Part shown: in pieces, positions 32,221-35,553 of the stretch
How the letters are laid out: each line of letters begins with the position of its first letter
Position numbering within the stretch: the first letter of the stretch is position 1
Assembly (NCBI GenBank): GCA_900317305.1
Contig: ONGG01000034.1
Span: 1-35,553, forward strand
DNA from: an uncultured Prevotellaceae bacterium
Lineage (GTDB): Bacteria > Bacteroidota > Bacteroidia > Bacteroidales > Bacteroidaceae
DNA: 35,553 nt
Direction of reading: 5' to 3'
Translations under genes and position numbers: made by a program
Notes under the pieces: generated by a model
Seen by the model: the letters and a program-made list of their open reading frames with translations, nothing else
Told to the model about the DNA's origin: nothing
The model's database searches: none

Positions 32221-32274
32221 TCCTATAGTTTCTATAGTCTCTATAGTCTCTATAGCTTCTATTGGGTCTATAGG
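32221..32274. repeat. 9-base tandem repeat (CTATAG core), six units
   Basis: Units of exactly 9 bases: TCCTATAGT, TTCTATAGT, CTCTATAGT, CTCTATAGC, TTCTATTGG, GTCTATAGG. Five keep CTATAG. The array contains the stop codon of the minus-strand four-helix gene (32268-32270) and lies upstream of the GH29 promoter. Confidence 0.75.
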
Positions 32275-33028
32275 CCTAATTGCTGTTTTAGGGCTTTTAT
32301 TTCTTCTTGTTGTTGGTTATAGGCTTTTAGGGCTCGTTGTTTCAAGTCTTCGTAGGCTGATTTCCATTGGGCGGCTTCGGCCTTGGCTGTCACCAGTTGC
32401 TGTTCTAATATGGGAAGCGTGCGCTCCAACTCGGCTAGACGTTCGTCCTGCTTTTGGCGATATTCTGTACGTGCCTTGTGCATACGCTCCTTGACGCCAC
32501 CTTCCTTCACGAATATCTCTTCCACCTTCCTTAAATATCTGTTCATCATGGTGTCGACCTGATAAAAAAGTGTCAGAGCTACGTTGGCCATTTCTTCTGC
32601 CGTCCACTGTTGGAAGAAAGGTTCGTAGTCGGCCAGTTGATTATGGTTTTTGGTGAAGTCTTGCATCGGTTGGAAGCGCTGGTCTGCAGAGGTCCACTGC
32701 GACAGCTGGCGTGATAGCAGGAAGTCCTCGTAGTCTTGGCGCAACTCGCCAATGCTGGAGCGGGCCACATTCAGCAGGTTCAGTTCCATGGTCGTAGATG
32801 TCTTTCCGTCCTCAGTGCCTTCCACAATATTTTGCTTGCCGGAGCGGGCTGCTTGCACCATTTGGTCTACGGTACGGTCGCCGTGCTTCGGAAGAGTATA
32901 TAGAAACTGTATGTTAGGTGATAGAGCACCACAGCTTTCTGGTAGAACCGTAGGTCTTGCCACTTGGGCACACTCCTGAAGATGCTAGGTGTGGGGTCGT
33001 TCTTGTTGACATCATCAGCGTTTGACAT
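32268..33028 (-). pseudogene. frameshifted four-helix-bundle (S23-like, suffix-domain) protein
   Basis: Two frames together give one member of the Bacteroidetes four-helix-bundle suffix family. From ATG 33028 the first frame reads MSNADDVNKNDPTPSIF, RSVPKWQDLRFYQKAVVLYHLTY and then runs to a TAG. The second frame continues from about 32910 with LPKHGDRTVDQMV, QNIVEGTEDGKTSTTMELNLLN and YEPFFQQWTAEEMANVALTLF, ending in a coiled-coil tail rich in Gln, Lys and Glu. The break lies near 32891-32915 and appears to be a small deletion or a sequencing error. Family members resemble S23 intervening-sequence proteins and the Avd protein fold. Function is unknown. An internal start at 32963 would yield a truncated bundle. 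Confidence 0.75.
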
Positions 33029-33331
33029 ATCGCATCATTTTTTTGTTCTTTAAACAGTGCTGGTCTCTTTGCTGTCATACTATTGTTTGATTTGATAGCA
33101 AGAATTCTACTACAAAGATACTGTTTTTTTGCAAAATGATTGTTCTTTTCTTTAGATTCTCATTTATTATTTGGTGCTAAAAGGGATGAAATATTCGATT
33201 TGTTTTGAATTTTTATGCTAAATTGTAATGATGGCTGCGTCACTAGCAAACAACACTGCCCCAGAAATCTATCTTTCTGGGGCAGCGCTTGTTTTGCCTT
33301 AGTTTTTGGCGAGATTTCCGAAATCACTTGC
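33029..33331. other. gene-free AT-rich spacer
   Basis: No coding sequence was seen. It holds a minus-strand -7 element (CAAAGATA at 33113-33120, read TATCTTTG) for the four-helix gene and the terminator stem-loop of the GH51 gene at 33256-33285. Confidence 0.5.
33256..33285 (-). terminator. terminator stem-loop of the GH51 gene
   Basis: CTGCCCCAGAAA (33256-33267), loop TCTATC, TTTCTGGGGCAG (33274-33285). A perfect 12-pair stem, 46 bases beyond the GH51 stop. The following minus-strand sequence TGTTGTTTGC is only moderately T-rich. Confidence 0.7.
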
Positions 33332-35311
33332 TTACAGCGAGATTTCCAGCATCACCAGCGAATAGGGAGCCAGGTCGAGCTGCATTATCTTTTTGGGCTT
33401 GAACTGCTCTTTCTGGGGTTGGATGGGCTGTGCATCATAGTTGTTCTCATCCTGGGGGTTGCCACTGATGACGGTCTTGGTGGCTACGGCCTTCATGCCC
33501 TTGAAACGGGAGAGGTCGATGGCGGCTTTCTTCGTGTCGCCACTGGCGTTGCACATCTTCACAAAGAGCTTGCGCGTCTTGGTGTTGAGCACCACCGACT
33601 GGCCTTGCAGGTTGCTGGCATCGTCAATCTTCACACAGTCGCCATAGTAATAGTTGCCCGATGAGAGACCAAACATTTGCTGCACATAATAGCTGCAGGT
33701 GAGATAGGGACGCTCATTGTCGAAGTAGATGAGGTCGGGGTTCCAGTTGGTGTTGCTCTTGTAGGCAAAGAGTGGGGCGTACGAAGTCATGCACACCACG
33801 TCGCCATTGCGCTCCACATGGAGCAGGTAGAGGGCTTCGGCCAGGGCATCGATGAGCTTCTTGTCCTTGGCGGCATATTCGCCAAGGTAGACCTTGGTCT
33901 TGCGGTCGCGGGGATAGTTGTCGTACTGCCGACTGGTGAGGAAGTAGTCGCGCGGCTCATAGTAGTGCTCGTCGAGGATGGGAAGGTCGATCTCCTCGGC
34001 CAACTTCCAGCCGGTATCGAAGTCTCTGTTGCCAGGATGTGAGCCTGGGCCTGCCGTGCCCACGATGATAATCTCGGGATGGGCCTTGCGCACGCGTTCA
34101 TAAATATATTTAAAGCGCTCGATGAACTCTGGCGAGATGCGCTCCTCATTGCCCAGGCCCAGGTATTTCAGGTTGAATGGCTCGGGGTGACCTGCCTCGG
34201 CACGCACACGGCCCCATTTGGTGGTCACGTCGCCATTGGCCCATTCTATCAGGTCGAGTGCCTCGGATACCCACTCGTCCATCTGGTCCATCGGCACGCA
34301 GTCCTGGGCCTGGTCTTTCATAAACCAGCCACCATTGGTGCCTTGACAACTCACTCCGCAGGGGAGGATGGGGAGTGGCTCCATGCCCAGGTCCTCGCAG
34401 AACTGGAAATACTCAAAGTAGCCAAGACCCATCGATTGGTGATATCCCCAGGTGTTCTTCAGTCCGCGGCGCTGCTCTTTCGGTCCCACTGTGGTCTTCC
34501 AACGGTAAGTGTTCCATGCTCCGTCGCCACCACCATGCACCACACATCCGCCGGGGAAGCGCATGAACTTGGGATGGAGGTCGGCAAGAGCCTGGGCCAG
34601 GTCTTTGCGCAGACCATGGCCTTTATAGGTGTCGTCGGGCATCAGCGATACCATGTCGATGTCCAGCGTGCCGGTAGTGAGCGAGAGTATCTGGAGGGCT
34701 CCGTTCTTCACGTCGCTCCCGGCAGTGAGATCGGCCTCGTATTTCTTCCAGTCACCAGCGTTCACGTCGATGGTGGCATCGGCAATGAGCTTGGGGTCTT
34801 TGCCAAAGCCTTGTGGCTCAACAAGGGCAATCCTCACTTGTTTGGCGGCACCCTCGATATTGCGCAGGAAGGCCGAGAAGTGATACTTCGCACCCGCCTT
34901 CAGCGAGATGCCGTTGAAACCGTCGTTCTGAATGCCAAAGCCCGTCCAGCCGGCATAGTCGTAGTAGTGTCCCACACGCTCAATATATATGCGCATGTAA
35001 GTGGGGTTGTTGGCGTGGATGGAACGGTCGCTACGGGGCTCCAGGTGGCCAAGGGAGTGGCCTGGGCGTATCATGCGCCACGATGTGCCGGCTCCCCATC
35101 CGTCACGCTCGGTGGGGTTGAACTCGAACGAGCCGTTCTGGATCAGTTCGGCATACAGACCACCATCGGCGGCACTGCTGATATCCTCGAAGAAGATGCC
35201 GATTAGTTCGTCGCTGATGGCCTTGCCACCAGAGGGGGCTGTCATGGGCTTCTGTGCCCAAATGCCCATGGTTGCCGCCAACAAGGCGGCGGTGATTGTT
35301 GCTCTTTTCAT
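33332..35311 (-). CDS. alpha-L-arabinofuranosidase (GH51)
   Basis: A 659-residue exported enzyme releasing arabinofuranose from arabinoxylan or arabinan. Signal peptide at residues 1-19. Residues about 40-230 form a carbohydrate-binding-like beta sandwich. The TIM barrel follows, with FMRFPGGCVVHG, acid/base Glu389 in LGLGNEE and nucleophile Glu478 in VYLGEYAA, then a C-terminal beta domain ending LDLAPYSLVMLEISL. Both catalytic residues are present and length fits the family. No consensus promoter was found directly upstream. With the two-domain esterase and GH29, it points to plant or host glycan use, although no SusC/SusD pair is in the window. Confidence 0.94.
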   Translation of the reverse strand: MKRATITAALLAATMGIWAQKPMTAPSGGKAISDELIGIFFEDISSAADGGLYAELIQNGSFEFNPTERDGWGAGTSWRMIRPGHSLGHLEPRSDRSIHANNPTYMRIYIERVGHYYDYAGWTGFGIQNDGFNGISLKAGAKYHFSAFLRNIEGAAKQVRIALVEPQGFGKDPKLIADATIDVNAGDWKKYEADLTAGSDVKNGALQILSLTTGTLDIDMVSLMPDDTYKGHGLRKDLAQALADLHPKFMRFPGGCVVHGGGDGAWNTYRWKTTVGPKEQRRGLKNTWGYHQSMGLGYFEYFQFCEDLGMEPLPILPCGVSCQGTNGGWFMKDQAQDCVPMDQMDEWVSEALDLIEWANGDVTTKWGRVRAEAGHPEPFNLKYLGLGNEERISPEFIERFKYIYERVRKAHPEIIIVGTAGPGSHPGNRDFDTGWKLAEEIDLPILDEHYYEPRDYFLTSRQYDNYPRDRKTKVYLGEYAAKDKKLIDALAEALYLLHVERNGDVVCMTSYAPLFAYKSNTNWNPDLIYFDNERPYLTCSYYVQQMFGLSSGNYYYGDCVKIDDASNLQGQSVVLNTKTRKLFVKMCNASGDTKKAAIDLSRFKGMKAVATKTVISGNPQDENNYDAQPIQPQKEQFKPKKIMQLDLAPYSLVMLEISL

Positions 35312-35496
35312 TTTTTTGATTGCATAAATTTATGGTTTCTGATGCTAAATTAGTGAAAAAATCCGATACCTCATCCCCAGTGGCGTCAAATGATACAAAA
35401 TGCTTATTATTTGCAACAAATGCCAATCTGACCGCTTGCGCATATTTCATTTTTATTATTGGTGTCCGCTAAAACTTTTTGAGCGAAATATGAATT

Positions 35497-35532
35497 AAGG
35501 TCGAGCTCCTCTCTTGGAACCCGACCTTTTTT
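35497..35532 (+). terminator. stem-loop with T-run near the window end
   Basis: AAGGTCG (35497-35503) pairs with CGACCTT (35522-35528), with an inner TCC/GGA pairing, followed by TTTT. No plus-strand gene precedes it in this window. Confidence 0.55.
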
Positions 35533-35542
35533 GTTACCTTTG
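35514..35542 (+). promoter_or_regulatory. possible plus-strand promoter at the window end
   Basis: TACCTTTG (35535-35542) fits the -7 consensus, with TTGG (35514-35517) 17 bases before it. It may drive a gene beyond the window. Confidence 0.35.
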
Positions 35543-35553
35543 TTTTTGCTACA

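Noticed and set aside
32201-32494. Plus-strand frame beginning with a repeated Ser-Ile-Val run
   Set aside because: The repeat in the protein is just the translated 9-base tandem DNA repeat, and the rest is antisense to the four-helix gene.
32268-32963. Intact four-helix-bundle gene starting at 32963
   Set aside because: Conserved N-terminal family sequence (VPKWQDLRFYQKAVVLYHLTY region) lies upstream in another frame, showing that this open frame is only the 3' part of a broken gene.
34079-35206. Plus-strand open frame (375 codons) opposite the GH51 gene
   Set aside because: Antisense shadow of a well-supported glycosidase gene.

Overview
The window looks like a chromosomal segment from an anaerobic Bacteroidales bacterium, most likely Prevotellaceae. 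Seen directly: promoters of the Bacteroidetes type (TTTG about 19 bases before TAnnTTTG) precede many genes, and Shine-Dalgarno sites are mostly absent. Known family distribution agrees: GSCFA protein, DUF4827-like lipoprotein, PafA-like phosphatase, PaaK paired with an ACT protein, and GH29 and GH51 glycosidases. No rRNA, tRNA, CRISPR array, transposase or phage gene was seen.

Layout. 1-4013: tail of a possible upstream gene, a Sel1-repeat protein, an Ala-rich 11-residue-repeat lipoprotein (minus), the tRNA methylthiotransferase mtaB and an overlapping family 2 glycosyltransferase. 4014-6579: a nested palindromic intergenic element, a PafA-like phosphatase (minus), and a gene-free stretch with a plus-strand promoter and terminator that may frame an RNA gene. 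6580-10106: an exported protein and proS (minus), then an OmpA-type lipoprotein. 10155-16307: a same-strand series of mtgA, a PcrA/UvrD helicase, a two-domain esterase, serine acetyltransferase and a Vsr-type endonuclease.

16381-18344 is the most unusual part. Three almost identical genes for 45-46 residue peptides lie in a row, each with its own consensus promoter and its own terminator. A fourth, decayed copy follows, then a gene joining an S26 (signal-peptidase-like) protease domain to a PqqD-like domain. PqqD-like domains are the leader-binding (RRE) modules of many ribosomally made, modified peptide pathways. The locus therefore looks like a compact candidate peptide-maturation system. 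No modifying enzyme or transporter was found in the window, so this role is inference.

18360-26918: a Fic-fold protein with a degenerate active site, an unknown protein, an AraC regulator divergent from a low-molecular-weight tyrosine phosphatase, a sugar nucleotidyltransferase, nrnA-like DHH phosphoesterase, and a run of a DUF4827-like lipoprotein, a phosphohexomutase (glmM-like) and an acetyltransferase-like protein. 26919-35553: an octamer repeat and stem-loop, ACT protein plus paaK (minus), an outer-membrane barrel protein, a GSCFA protein, a GH29 fucosidase, a 9-base tandem repeat overlapping the stop of a frameshifted four-helix-bundle gene, and a GH51 arabinofuranosidase.
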